64,000 bases of DNA, taken from the NCBI RefSeq assembly GCF_024437735.1, contig NZ_JANFQO010000001.1:372001-436000 (forward strand). Direction: 5' to 3'. The notes beneath the pieces were generated by a model. It saw nothing but the letters and a program-made list of their open reading frames with translations. It did no database searches and had not been told where the DNA came from. This stretch comes from Tahibacter harae (GTDB lineage Bacteria; Pseudomonadota; Gammaproteobacteria; Xanthomonadales; Rhodanobacteraceae). Made by a program: the position numbers and the translations under genes. Below, in pieces: positions 55,133 to 63,946 of this stretch (position 1 is the stretch's first letter; each line of letters starts with the position of its first letter).

Positions 55133-55666
55133 TTATTGGCTCGCCTGCACGTTCTTGAGCTTCTTTTCCCAGTTCTGGTCGGTCTTCATGCCGGACTGCT
55201 TCGCCAGCCGGCTGAACACCCCGACCAATTCCTGCGGGTACGAGGCATTCGCCGCCGCATCCCATTCGATTTCGCCGCAGGTAAAGCAGATCTCCAGCCG
55301 GCTGTCGCGCTGCTCGCCGGCATAGAAATCGACGGCATGATGCGGCAAGAACATGCATAGCGTAGACGGGCCGGCCTGCGGATCGACAGCGGCGACGGCA
55401 TCGATCAGATGCTTGCGCTCCCCGGCACTGAGCTGGTGCGAGGCATAGACATGGTACGGACCGTTGGCCTCACTGGTCACGCGATCGAACGAGTCGTGCT
55501 TGTCGGAATGCTCGGTCAGCACGATACGGTCGGCCTTGCGCAAGGCGGTCAACAGCGGCTACTGAAAAGCAGCGCCGCTATCGGCGTCTTCGGCATGGAC
55601 AGGCTGCTGCGCTGCACCGCCACCGGGCGCGACGGCCAGGAACAGGGAAAACAGAAAAGCCTGCAT
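55133..55666 (-). pseudogene. Secreted protein gene interrupted by an in-frame amber codon
   Basis: From ATG at 55666 the minus strand encodes a signal peptide (MQAFLFSLFLAVAPGGGAAQ) and a short mature start, then TAG at 55559-55561. The same frame continues without another stop for 142 codons (PLLTALRKADRIVLTEHSDK and onward). The downstream part has a VYASHQLSAGERKHLIDAVA stretch and LEICFTCGEIEWDA, with a CFTC pair, and no family I recognise. Without the TAG the product would be a 177-residue exported protein. The downstream part alone would need a TTG start at 55552 and would lack any export signal. A point mutation such as CAG to TAG, a sequencing error, or readthrough are all possible. 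Confidence 0.7.
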
Positions 55667-55822
55667 TGGTCACCATCCATCGGAAAAACCAGCCAGTCCG
55701 GCTCCGGCTGTAGACCTGGCGCAGCATGCCACGATGTGCGCCTGTCTTCTGCACGCGGCCGCGGTGCCAGCATCAATCGGCGCTGATCGTGACGACAATC
55801 CGGCGGCGCGGATCCGCTCAGA

Positions 55823-57601
55823 TCAGATCACATCCCAACCCACCCCGCCCTTCTCCAGCACTGCCGCGGCCAGCGCCTCGATCGCCGGATCCTCGTTGAT
55901 GCGCATGCCGCGCACGTTGCGCGAAAGGCGGCGGCGGGCCTGGCGGGTGAAGATCTCGGCGATGCTGAGAGCGTTGTCCTTTTCCGCATGGTTCTCGCGC
56001 ACCAGGCTGTCGGCGCGCGAGAGCACGCACAGGCCGACGAACAGATCTATGGCCATGTCGGCGATGCGCTTCTGCGCGTGCTGCTGGTCGGCGATGGTCT
56101 TGCCGTACTGGCGCAGCAGGGCGTCGGCGGCCTTGCTCAGTTCGACCACGTATTTCTCGTAGGTGGCCGCGGCCTTGCGCAGGGTCGGATGCAGTTCGCG
56201 CAGGATCTTGTCGGTGCCGTAGCCGGTGGTCTCGCTGGCGCGGCGGCGCATGTAGGTGCTGAGCACGCCGAACCCCTTGATCGGGTCGTTGAAGATATTG
56301 CCGACGGCGTGCTTGAGTTCGTTCAAGGTGGCGCCGACATCCTTGAGCCCGGACAGGGCGACGTAGAGGCGCAGGATCTCGTTGGTGCCCTCGAAGATGG
56401 ACAGGATGCGCGTGTCGCGGGTGATCTGCTCGTAGGGAAATTCGCGCATGAAGCCATTGCCGGCGGCGATCTGCAGCGCCTCGTAGCTGGCGCGCTGCAC
56501 GGCTTCGCTGGCGAAGACCTTGCTGATCGCCGCCTCGGTGGAATAGTCGCTGCTGCCCGAATCGATGTAGTGGGCGACCATCCACACCGCGCTTTCGGCG
56601 GCGAAGCAGTCAATGCTCATCTGCGCGATCTTCTCGCGCACCAGGCCGAAATCGGCGATGGGCCGGCCGAACTGCTTGCGCTCCTTGGCCTGGGCGCAGC
56701 ACAGGCGGATCAGGGTCTTCATGCCGCCGACGGCACCGCCGCCCAGGCCGGTGCGGCCGTTGTTGAGGATGGCCATGGCCACCTTGAAGCCCTTGCCCAC
56801 TTCGCCCAGCACGTTCTCCGCTGTCACGCGCACGTCGCTGAAGGCGACGGTGGTGGTGCTGGAGGCGCGTATGCCCATCTTGTCCTCGTGCGGGCCGTGG
56901 CTGACGCCGGCCTGGGCCGCCTCGACGATGAAGGCGGTCATCTTGCCTTCGGGCGTGTCGGTCTTGGCGAAGACGGTATAGAAATCCGCGATGCCGCCGT
57001 TGGTGATCCAGATTTTCTCGCCGTTGAGGATCCAACTGCCGTCGTCGTTGCGCACGGCCTTGGTGCGCACCGAGGCGGCATCCGAACCCGCGCCGGCCTC
57101 GGTCAGGCAGAACGCGGCGATCATCTCGCCGCTGGCCAGGCGCGGCAGATACTTCGCCTTCTGCGCGTCGGTACCGAACAGCAGCAGGCCCTTCATGCCG
57201 ATGGAGCTGTGCGCGCCTATGGTCAGCGAGGTGGAGGAATCGTGCGAGCTGGTCTGGCTGAGCACGCGCGCATAGGCGGCGTTGGACAGGCCCAGTCCAC
57301 CGAATTCCTCCGGGATGATGAGGCCGAACAGGCCCATGTCGCGCAGCGCCTGGATGTAGTCCGCCGGCTGTTCCGCGGTGCGGTCGTAGTGCTTGAGATC
57401 GGCCTGGCGCGGCGTGAGGAAATCGTCGATGGCGTCGGTCATCGCGCCCAGCAGCTCGCGGTCGCGATCCCGCATTTTGGGATAAGGGAACAAATTCTCT
57501 TCGACGATCTCGCCGAAGAACAGACTCTTGACGACGCTCTGGTCGCGGCGCAGGCCGTCGCTGTCGGACACGGGCGCGGCGGTGGGGGCGGTGGCGTTCA
57601 C
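55823..57601 (-). CDS. Acyl-CoA dehydrogenase of the long-chain/ACAD9-VLCAD type
   Basis: The 592-residue protein is longer than the usual 390 because of an extra C-terminal domain, as in VLCAD/ACAD9-like bacterial enzymes. The dehydrogenase core has GLIIPEEFGGLGLSNAAYAR, FCLTEAGAGSDAASVRTKAV, KIWITNGG, FGRPIADFGLVREKIAQMSI and the catalytic IFEGTNEILRLYVALSG. The tail (about 430-592) contains HAVGNIFNDPIKGFGVLSTY and AEIFTRQARRRLSRNVRGMR, which by homology mediates membrane association and dimer contacts. The start is GTG at 57601 with AGGAG about 8 bases upstream. It should oxidise long-chain acyl-CoA. Confidence 0.9.
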   Translation of the reverse strand: MNATAPTAAPVSDSDGLRRDQSVVKSLFFGEIVEENLFPYPKMRDRDRELLGAMTDAIDDFLTPRQADLKHYDRTAEQPADYIQALRDMGLFGLIIPEEFGGLGLSNAAYARVLSQTSSHDSSTSLTIGAHSSIGMKGLLLFGTDAQKAKYLPRLASGEMIAAFCLTEAGAGSDAASVRTKAVRNDDGSWILNGEKIWITNGGIADFYTVFAKTDTPEGKMTAFIVEAAQAGVSHGPHEDKMGIRASSTTTVAFSDVRVTAENVLGEVGKGFKVAMAILNNGRTGLGGGAVGGMKTLIRLCCAQAKERKQFGRPIADFGLVREKIAQMSIDCFAAESAVWMVAHYIDSGSSDYSTEAAISKVFASEAVQRASYEALQIAAGNGFMREFPYEQITRDTRILSIFEGTNEILRLYVALSGLKDVGATLNELKHAVGNIFNDPIKGFGVLSTYMRRRASETTGYGTDKILRELHPTLRKAAATYEKYVVELSKAADALLRQYGKTIADQQHAQKRIADMAIDLFVGLCVLSRADSLVRENHAEKDNALSIAEIFTRQARRRLSRNVRGMRINEDPAIEALAAAVLEKGGVGWDVI

Positions 57602-57843
57602 GCGAAGCTCCTGGCGTGGTGGCGATGAACCAGTGTGGTATCGCCGCGCGGCGCAAGGCAAGCAGATTAGTGGGTTGTGGACTTGAACCGCTTGTGGCTG
57701 CGGCTGATGCTGCGCCGCCGCATCACAGGCGCTGCCGCGCACTCCGCGGGAACGGCCATCGGCGGCGCAGTGCAGCATGCGCGTTTGCGCAATGGCGTCG
57801 CGCCCCGTGCCGCGCAGTGACGCAAAGCCTGCGTCACTGCGCG

Positions 57844-57870
57844 AAATGGCCGCCGCGCAAAGGCGGCGGC
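57844..57870 (-). terminator. Hairpin after the metzincin protease gene
   Basis: GCCGCCG/CGGCGGC form a 7-bp stem with an 8-base loop just past the stop at 57876, followed on the minus strand by CATTT. Weak. Confidence 0.4.
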
Positions 57871-57875
57871 GCTGT

Positions 57876-59888
57876 TCAGGGCTGCTGGAAGCCGTTGCGG
57901 AAGATCAGGTCGGAATTGCTGCCGCTGTATTCCAGCTGGAACGTGCCCTGGTCGGCCGCGCTGTAGCCGCTGACGGTGATCGTGAGGGCCTCGTTGCTGG
58001 TGCTGGTCCAGACAACCTCGGACTGCGGGCTGCAGGCATCGTCATTGACAACCAGGGAGGAACTGCCGACGACGACAATCATCGTGTCGAAGCTGGCCTG
58101 GCCGCAGGTGGCGAAGCGGTAGGTATAGCCGGCCTGGGCGTTCACGCTGTAGGTCCATTCGCCATCCGGGCCTATGCGTCCGACGCTGCTGAGCTGGGGC
58201 GCGGGCAAGGGAATCAGCGACTGGGTGACGTTGCGCACGGTGACCGGATTCTCGGCGCGGCCCCAGGCCGAGTTGTTGCCGAGCTGCGCATCGGTGGCGC
58301 CGCTGGCGGCCAGGTAGATGACCGGATAGTAGATGCCGGTCGGCACGGAAGAGCCGATGAGGTAGCTGCCCAGATTCAGCAGCGCCAGCGAGTTCGGAAA
58401 CGGCGCCACGGTAGTGGTGTAATTGCTGCGGCCGAGATAGACGCTGCTGGCATAGGCCATGCGCACCCCGGTGAGATAGACGTCGACACCCGGGTTGACC
58501 AGATTGCTGGTGCCCAGGTTCTGCAGCTCCACCGGTCCGACGAAACTCAGGGTCTGGCCATGGAAATAGCTGCTGGCCGCCGGAACCGTGGGCGTATAGC
58601 TCGCGTTGTTGTTGGCGGCGTTGTCAGCGGTGCTGTACATGACCAGGCTGCCGTCGTGCAGGCTGATGCCGGGATAGACCGAGCGGATGCCGGCCGTGTC
58701 GTCGCTGTGCAGCTTGGGATCGCGCGCCCATTTCGGCCCGTAGTTCATGGTCGAGGGCCAGAACACGTTCTGCGTCTCCCACGGATGCTGCAGGCCCCAG
58801 GAATGGCCAAGTTCATGCAGCAGGGTCTGGCGGAAGCTCCAGGCCGGCGCGTCGGAGGTGCCTTCCGCATCGTCCAGGGTCCAGCTGTAAGCCGGATTGA
58901 TCGCGATATCGGATTCGAGAATGGGGCCGCTGCCGCTCCAGCGCGAATAGCAGACCGCGAGCGTGGTAGCGCCCCAGCCGGCACCGAACTGCGCCTGCAT
59001 TTCCGCATCGCTGGGAAAGCCGGCCAGGTCGTAGCGGTTGTTGTTCCAGGCCCAGGTGCCGGTCGGCGTCTGCAGCACGCGGAAGATATCGCCGTAGCTG
59101 TTCCATGTGGACATCATGTGCTGGTCCGACGGACTCCACGGCCAGTCCAGCGGCAACGGATTGAACGTGATGGTCGGCGCGGGCGCGCGCTGCACCAGGT
59201 AGTCCGGCAGATCGACGCTGTAGAGCTCCGCCGGCGCGGCGCCGGACTGGGGCAGCGGCACGCCGGGCAGGTCGGCGGCCGGATCCGGCGGCAGCACCGG
59301 CAGGGCCTGCGCCGGCCGCTGTATCGCCTGCACGCCGCGCACGGCGTCGCGGCGGTATTCGCTGGCGGGATAACGGCGGCCGTGAGAGGCGGGCCGCAGC
59401 TGCGCGTCGCTGCGCACGGCCGTGCGGGCGACCAGATCGCGGAACCCGCGCAGGTCGCCGCCGCCGCGCAGGCCGCCGGCGGGCTCCACCCGCCGCGCGC
59501 CGGCGGCGCCGTAGCGCACCGAGGAAAACACGGGATTGTCCGCCTCGTTGAGGAACAGCAGATAGCGCCCGCCGACTTCGAGTTCGGGCAAGTCGCTCAG
59601 ATGATGGGTTTCCCCGCCCACCGTGCCGCCGCCCTGGGTCAGCACGAAGCTGGCGGCAAAGTCGCCGCGCAGGGTTTCAAGCCGGCGCAGGCGGTAGTCG
59701 GTGAGGATCAGCGTGCCCTGGGGATTCCAGCGCGACTGGGCCGATTCCACTTCGGCGACGACGATGCGCGGCGCAGCGGCGAGTTCCTGTTCCGACTGCG
59801 GCGCCACCTGGCTGGCCTGGGCGGACAGCGCCGCCGCCAGCACGAACGCGGCCAGCAGGGCCGCACTGATGATACGTTTCCGGTGCAT
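57876..59888 (-). CDS. Secreted metzincin (matrixin-like) protease with IFRNGFQ tail
   Basis: The 670-residue protein has a signal peptide (cleavage near AQAS, residue 24), a first domain of unknown fold with LVARTAV and a Pro-rich linker, then a zinc protease domain. The domain has HELGHSWGLQH (His358, Glu359, His362, Gly365, His368), the full metzincin HExxHxxGxxH, and a Met-turn-like STMNYG shortly after. Beta-sandwich domains follow, including a C-terminal PPC-like region (YTYRFATCGQASFDTMIVVV...CSPQSEVVWT). The last residues, SDLIFRNGFQQP, match the IFxDGFE tail of other secreted proteins here. AGGGGGGAA precedes the ATG at 59888. Confidence 0.88.
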   Translation of the reverse strand: MHRKRIISAALLAAFVLAAALSAQASQVAPQSEQELAAAPRIVVAEVESAQSRWNPQGTLILTDYRLRRLETLRGDFAASFVLTQGGGTVGGETHHLSDLPELEVGGRYLLFLNEADNPVFSSVRYGAAGARRVEPAGGLRGGGDLRGFRDLVARTAVRSDAQLRPASHGRRYPASEYRRDAVRGVQAIQRPAQALPVLPPDPAADLPGVPLPQSGAAPAELYSVDLPDYLVQRAPAPTITFNPLPLDWPWSPSDQHMMSTWNSYGDIFRVLQTPTGTWAWNNNRYDLAGFPSDAEMQAQFGAGWGATTLAVCYSRWSGSGPILESDIAINPAYSWTLDDAEGTSDAPAWSFRQTLLHELGHSWGLQHPWETQNVFWPSTMNYGPKWARDPKLHSDDTAGIRSVYPGISLHDGSLVMYSTADNAANNNASYTPTVPAASSYFHGQTLSFVGPVELQNLGTSNLVNPGVDVYLTGVRMAYASSVYLGRSNYTTTVAPFPNSLALLNLGSYLIGSSVPTGIYYPVIYLAASGATDAQLGNNSAWGRAENPVTVRNVTQSLIPLPAPQLSSVGRIGPDGEWTYSVNAQAGYTYRFATCGQASFDTMIVVVGSSSLVVNDDACSPQSEVVWTSTSNEALTITVSGYSAADQGTFQLEYSGSNSDLIFRNGFQQP

Positions 59889-60054
59889 GACGGTTCCCCC
59901 CTGTTGCGCCGGCGCAGACCGCAGCCGCGGTTGCTGACGATGACTGCGCAAGCGTCTGGAACTGGTGCCGCGGCAGCGCCGCTTCTCGCACTGGTTGGCA
60001 CATTGACTCCACCGGAGGGCAGAATCAATACCTCCATCCAGGGGTTGAAACCGC

Positions 60055-60723
60055 ATGAACCTGGCCGACGGCTACCGCGAATTCGCCGCCCGCCATCTGG
60101 GCCGGCCGCTGCACGGCGGCGACGGCCACGCCGCCAGCGAACTGACCGCGGCGGAGCAGCGCCTGGCCCTGCGGCTGCCGCCGGCCCTGCACGCCTACTA
60201 CGCCACCTGCGGCGCGGTCGAAGCCTTGAACCGCAGCCACAACCGCCTACTGCCGCCGCAGGAACTGCAGTGCGAAGACGGCCATCTGGTGTTCATGGAC
60301 GAGAACCAGGGCGTGTGCTGCTGGGGACTGCGCCTGGACAGCCTGGCCGAGGACGATCCCCAGGTCTGGCAGGGCATCAGCGTGGCTGGCGGCGAAACGC
60401 TGGAATGGCATGGCGAGGACCTGCCCTGCTCGCAGTGGCTGCGCCTCATGGGCTGGTGGCAGCTGGTCAACGGCGGCTTCGCCCACGCGGCCTATGCGCA
60501 GACCACGCCTTCGGTAATGCGGCAGGCGAGTACGCAGTGGCCTCTGCTGGGGCGGCATCCCGACGGCGTCATGGCCTTCCACGGCAATGCCGCGCAGGTG
60601 CTGGCCCTGACCACGGGCGGGGACTGCGCGCTGTGGGCTGCCGGGCGCACGCGCGCCGATCTCGCCGCGATAGACGCGGCGCTGGGCATAGCCTGGGATT
60701 ACAACGCACTGGACGAGGACTGA
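60055..60723 (+). CDS. SUKH/SMI1-KNR4-like protein
   Basis: The 222-residue protein carries a SUKH-type pattern: LPPALHAYYATCGAVEALNR, NRLLPPQELQ, LVFMDENQGVCCWGLRL and DDPQVWQG. These proteins include immunity proteins of polymorphic toxin systems as well as housekeeping members. No toxin gene, secretion system or other immunity gene is adjacent, so an orphan. No signal peptide or membrane span; cytoplasmic. It is divergent from the metzincin gene. Confidence 0.7.
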   Translation: MNLADGYREFAARHLGRPLHGGDGHAASELTAAEQRLALRLPPALHAYYATCGAVEALNRSHNRLLPPQELQCEDGHLVFMDENQGVCCWGLRLDSLAEDDPQVWQGISVAGGETLEWHGEDLPCSQWLRLMGWWQLVNGGFAHAAYAQTTPSVMRQASTQWPLLGRHPDGVMAFHGNAAQVLALTTGGDCALWAAGRTRADLAAIDAALGIAWDYNALDED

Positions 60724-60777
60724 GCGCGCCGGCGCGCAAGGCGCAGCGCCATCAGCGAATCACCGGACACGTGGGTG

Positions 60778-60858
60778 CCGCTGCGCTTCGCAGCCCCTTG
60801 CTTTCTGACGGCGTTCCAGCGCATCACACCATGCCCACCGCTGCGCTTCGCAGCCCCT
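60778..60858. repeat. Two exact 21-bp hairpin repeats 60 bases apart
   Basis: CCGCTGCGCTTCGCAGCCCC plus T occurs at 60778-60798 and again at 60838-60858. Each contains the small hairpin GCTGCG-CTT-CGCAGC. They lie in the gap between convergent genes; the second may help terminate either gene. Confidence 0.8.
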
Positions 60859-60957
60859 GAGCCGAGCACCAGGCCAGCGCGCAGCGGACGCCCGGCTGTA
60901 AGGCGCATGCTACGGGACGGGTACAGGCGCCGCTGCAGGCGCCTGTGCGGAAATCAC

Positions 60958-61578
60958 CTACAGCTTCGGTATGCGCAGCGTCTTGCTGATCATCAGCGAA
61001 CCGGAGACCGCGAACATCAGCGCCAGCGGATGCAGCGTCCACGGCCCCAGCTCGACCTGCCCCAGCCACAGCGATGCGCCCAGCCTGCCCTGCCAAGCCG
61101 CGACGGCGATCACCACCACCAGCAGCAGGCTGGTCGGAATCGGCGTGCCTTCAAAGTACTTCACCTTGCCCGCCTCCTGCGACAGCGCCTCGGCAGTGAT
61201 GTTGTAGCGCGCCAGACGGCTGACGCCGCAGCAGACGAAATAGCCCAGGATCACACAGTCCCACAGGCCGTGCATGCCGGCGGCATAGCCTATGGCTGCG
61301 GGCGCCACGCCGAAGGAGATCACATCGGCCAGCGAATCCAGTTCCCGCCCCAGCGCCGACTGCTGCTGGCGCCAGCGCGCAATCCGGCCGTCGAGCACAT
61401 CGAACACGAAGGCCGCCGGAATGAAGGCACAGGCCAGCAGCAGGCTGATCCCGGCCCCGGGCCGTACGCTGGCCATGGCGGCGAACACTGCTGCCATGCC
61501 GCAGGCGGCGTTGGCCAGGGTGAACCAGTCGGCCAGGTGGAATCCGCGAATCATGGAAAAATGGCTTTGTTGATTCAT
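60958..61578 (-). CDS. pssA: CDP-diacylglycerol-serine O-phosphatidyltransferase
   Basis: The 206-residue integral membrane protein has the CDP-alcohol phosphotransferase motif DGxxAR(x8)GxxxDxxxD, seen as D63-G64..A67-R68...G77...D81...D85 (DGRIARWRQQQSALGRELDS). It makes phosphatidylserine from CDP-diacylglycerol and serine, the precursor of phosphatidylethanolamine. The size and the LSQEAGKVKYFEGTPIPTSL region match the membrane-integral (type II) enzyme rather than the E. coli phospholipase-D-like PssA. Alternative: a phosphatidylglycerophosphate synthase relative, but the F.G.PIP element favours PssA. Upstream of it lie two rhomboid genes on the same strand, about 93 bases away. Confidence 0.9.
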   Translation of the reverse strand: MNQQSHFSMIRGFHLADWFTLANAACGMAAVFAAMASVRPGAGISLLLACAFIPAAFVFDVLDGRIARWRQQQSALGRELDSLADVISFGVAPAAIGYAAGMHGLWDCVILGYFVCCGVSRLARYNITAEALSQEAGKVKYFEGTPIPTSLLLVVVIAVAAWQGRLGASLWLGQVELGPWTLHPLALMFAVSGSLMISKTLRIPKL

Positions 61579-61671
61579 ACCTGCGTTTCTCGGTTCGCCG
61601 CGGCGCCGCCGGACCGGGCGCCTGCCCGGATGCTACAACGGCGGCGGGTGTAGGAAGCGTACGGAAGCGGC

Positions 61672-62310
61672 TCAGGGCTCCAGCCAACGTCGCGGCTTCA
61701 GCGGCAACAAGCCGCGCCAGTATTGCACCAGCAGGAAACCGCCGAGCATGCCGCCCAGGTGGGCGAAATGCGCCACGCCGGCCTGGCTGCCCAGCACGCC
61801 ATGAGCCAGGGCCAGCCCGCCCAGCACCAGGGCCAAGGTGCGCACACGCACCTCGAACGGCAGCGGGAACAGCAGCAGGCGCCGCTGCGGATACAGCAGT
61901 GCTGCGGCGGCGAGCAGTCCGTAGACCGCGCCGGAGGCGCCCAGGGTCGGCGCCGGCGGCCCGCCGGCGACATTCATCAGCTGCAGCAATCCCGCGGCCA
62001 CCAGGCAGAAGAAGTAGTAGAACAGGAAATGCCCGGCGCCCATGCAACGTTCGATCAGCGGACCGAACACGACCAGACCGATCAGGTTGAAGGCCAGATG
62101 CACCGCATCGGCATGCAGGAAACCGTAGCTGACCAGCTGGTGCGGCGCGAAGCCGACCACGATGGAACGCTCGCCCAGCATGGCGAGCACATGTTCGCCC
62201 GGCGGCCACAGCGCGTAGCGCAGCAGCGGGCGGTCGCCGAGGAAAGCCTGTGCGGCCCAGACCACGGTGTTGACGATCACCAGCCAGACGGTGACGAGAG
62301 GCGCATTCAT
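61672..62310 (-). CDS. Rhomboid family intramembrane serine protease, second of two
   Basis: The 212-residue protein has about six transmembrane segments and the rhomboid catalytic pair: Ser126 in LGASGAVYG and His184 in HFAHLGG. HLAFNLIGL, an N-containing helix, completes the active site. It is shorter than its neighbour, to which it aligns along the core, and both end in PLKPRR. Substrates are membrane proteins and cannot be predicted. The ATG at 62310 lies 28 bases after the stop of the neighbour. Confidence 0.9.
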   Translation of the reverse strand: MNAPLVTVWLVIVNTVVWAAQAFLGDRPLLRYALWPPGEHVLAMLGERSIVVGFAPHQLVSYGFLHADAVHLAFNLIGLVVFGPLIERCMGAGHFLFYYFFCLVAAGLLQLMNVAGGPPAPTLGASGAVYGLLAAAALLYPQRRLLLFPLPFEVRVRTLALVLGGLALAHGVLGSQAGVAHFAHLGGMLGGFLLVQYWRGLLPLKPRRWLEP

Positions 62311-62338
62311 GCGGGGCCGTATCCGGTCGCGGAAAAGG

Positions 62339-62989
62339 TCAGAGACGCAGCTGCCGGCGCGGTTTCAGCGGCAACTTGCCGCGCCAGTATTGCAGCAGCA
62401 CGAAGCCGATCACCATGCCGCCCAGATGGGCGAAATGGGCGATGCCGGCCAGCGTGCCGGTCACGCCGAAATACAGCTCGGCCGAGGCATACAGGGTGAC
62501 GAAGAGCCAGGCCGGAATCGGCAGGGGGATCGGAAACAGGATCAGCCGTTCGCGCGGGAACAGCAGGGCGAAGGCCAGCAGCACACCGAATACACCGCCA
62601 GAAGCGCCCACGGTCGGATAGAAGCCGCCGAGGAAGAATTCCACTACCAGCAGCTGCGCCAGCGCCGCGCCGACGATGCAGGTGAGGTAGTAGATCAGAA
62701 AATGGCGCGGCCCCAGCACTTGCTCGATGTGCCCGCCCAGCATGTACAGGCCGAGCATGTTCATCGCCAGGTGGGCCAGGCCGCTGTGCAGGAAGCCGTA
62801 GCTCAGCAGTTGCCACAGCTGGAAGCCCACCGTGACCACGCTGCCGTCGGGCGCGATGCCCGTCTTCTCGCCGAACGGCCACAGGGCGAAGTTGAAGGTG
62901 AGAAAATCACCGGCCAGCTGCTGCAACAGATAGATCGCGACATTGGCGATGAGCAGGGCCCGTATGACCGGGGGGATCTGGCTGGGCAT
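62339..62989 (-). CDS. Rhomboid family intramembrane serine protease, first of two
   Basis: The 216-residue protein has HLAMNMLGLYMLG, the nucleophile Ser130 in VGASGGVFG, and His188 in IAHFAHLGG, with six hydrophobic segments. It shares the end WRG.LPLKPRR with the next gene, so the two arose by duplication and kept both catalytic residues. ATG at 62989 is selected by homology. Rhombosortases, which cleave GlyGly-CTERM proteins, belong to this superfamily, but the sequence resembles ordinary rhomboids. Confidence 0.9.
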   Translation of the reverse strand: MPSQIPPVIRALLIANVAIYLLQQLAGDFLTFNFALWPFGEKTGIAPDGSVVTVGFQLWQLLSYGFLHSGLAHLAMNMLGLYMLGGHIEQVLGPRHFLIYYLTCIVGAALAQLLVVEFFLGGFYPTVGASGGVFGVLLAFALLFPRERLILFPIPLPIPAWLFVTLYASAELYFGVTGTLAGIAHFAHLGGMVIGFVLLQYWRGKLPLKPRRQLRL

Positions 62990-63048
62990 GGCGAGTCCTG
63001 TCGCATATCGTGGGCGCTGCGCTGGATTCCCAGGCTGCACAGAACGCA

Positions 63049-63651
63049 ATGATGCCGCAATCCGATGACTTGGACACGATAGCCGCCGCGCTGCACCGCC
63101 AGGGCTGGCTGGTGCTGGCGGATTTCCTGCCCGCCGCGGCCACAGCCGCACTGGCACAGGAATGCCGCGCACTGGATGCCCAGGCCGGGCTCAGCGCCGC
63201 GACGACCGGACGTGCGCGCCTGGCCTCGGGCCTGCGCGGCGACCGTACGCGCTGGTTCGATCCGGCGGCGCCCAGCGCGGCGCAGGAGCCGTACTGGGAG
63301 GCCATGCAGGGGCTGCGCCGCGGCCTCAACCAGCGTCTGCTGCTGGGGCTGGAGGAACTGGAGGCGCATTACGCGCTCTATCCGCCCGGCGCCGGCTACG
63401 CCCGCCACCGCGACCGCTTCCGCGACGACGATGCGCGGGTGCTGTCCTCGGTGCTGTATCTCAATGCGGATTGGGACGCCGCGGACGGCGGCGCGCTGCG
63501 GCTGTATCTGCCTGGGGGCGATCAGGATGTGGTGCCGCGGGGCGGCACGCTGGTGCTGTTCCTTTCCGCGGAAATCGAGCACGAGGTGCTGCCGGCGCGG
63601 CGCGAACGGCTGAGTATCGCGGGCTGGTTCCGGCGGCGGGCGCTGGCGTGA
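63049..63651 (+). CDS. 2-oxoglutarate/Fe(II)-dependent oxygenase (prolyl-4-hydroxylase fold)
   Basis: The 200-residue protein has the jelly-roll iron motif: HRD in YARHRDRF, the distal His in EIEHEVLP, and the 2-oxoglutarate Arg/Lys region RERLSIAGWF. LSSVLYLNADWDAADGGALR is the typical bridge of the P4Hc/2OG-FeII_Oxy_3 family. No signal peptide, so it acts in the cytoplasm. Substrate unknown (relatives hydroxylate ribosomal or small proteins and free amino acids). Two adjacent ATG codons (63049 and 63052) both fit; a GTG 39 bases upstream is less likely. Divergent from the rhomboid pair. Confidence 0.88.
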   Translation: MMPQSDDLDTIAAALHRQGWLVLADFLPAAATAALAQECRALDAQAGLSAATTGRARLASGLRGDRTRWFDPAAPSAAQEPYWEAMQGLRRGLNQRLLLGLEELEAHYALYPPGAGYARHRDRFRDDDARVLSSVLYLNADWDAADGGALRLYLPGGDQDVVPRGGTLVLFLSAEIEHEVLPARRERLSIAGWFRRRALA

Positions 63652-63677
63652 GCGGATCGCCGTCCGGGTCCACGGTG

Positions 63678-63867
63678 TCGCCTGATTCGCGGTGAGTATT
63701 GCCGGGAGTTCGCCTAATTCACGGCAGGCCTTGCCGGGAGCCCGCATCATTCGCGGCTAGTCTTGCCGAGAGTCTGTCCAGTTTGCGGCAAGCGTTTGCC
63801 GGAAGCCTGTCCGATTGCGAAGCCTTGCCGGAAGTCCATCTGCTTCGCGGCGGATCCTGCCGGCAAT
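63678..63867. repeat. Degenerate 32-bp tandem repeat, about six units
   Basis: Units begin at 63678, 63710, 63742, 63774, 63807 and 63836, of 32, 32, 32, 33, 29 and 32 bases. Each has CCTGATTCGCGG-like, then TTGCCGGGAG-like words: a core ATTCGCGGC followed by CTTGCCGGGAGTC. A seventh, much decayed unit may follow. No protein frame is kept through the array, and no unique spacers separate the units. Confidence 0.8.
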
Positions 63868-63946
63868 CCGTTGGAAGCGCCGCGCCGTCCGGATCCGTTT
63901 CCGGCGTGCACCAGCCGCGTCGCGGCCCTGCGCACCCAGGCACAAG

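Noticed and set aside
62339-62989. Rhombosortase acting on GlyGly-CTERM proteins
   Set aside because: The sequence looks like a general rhomboid, and no GlyGly-CTERM tail was seen among the proteins of this window.
63678-63867. CRISPR array
   Set aside because: Units follow each other without unique spacers, drift in sequence, and no cas genes are present.
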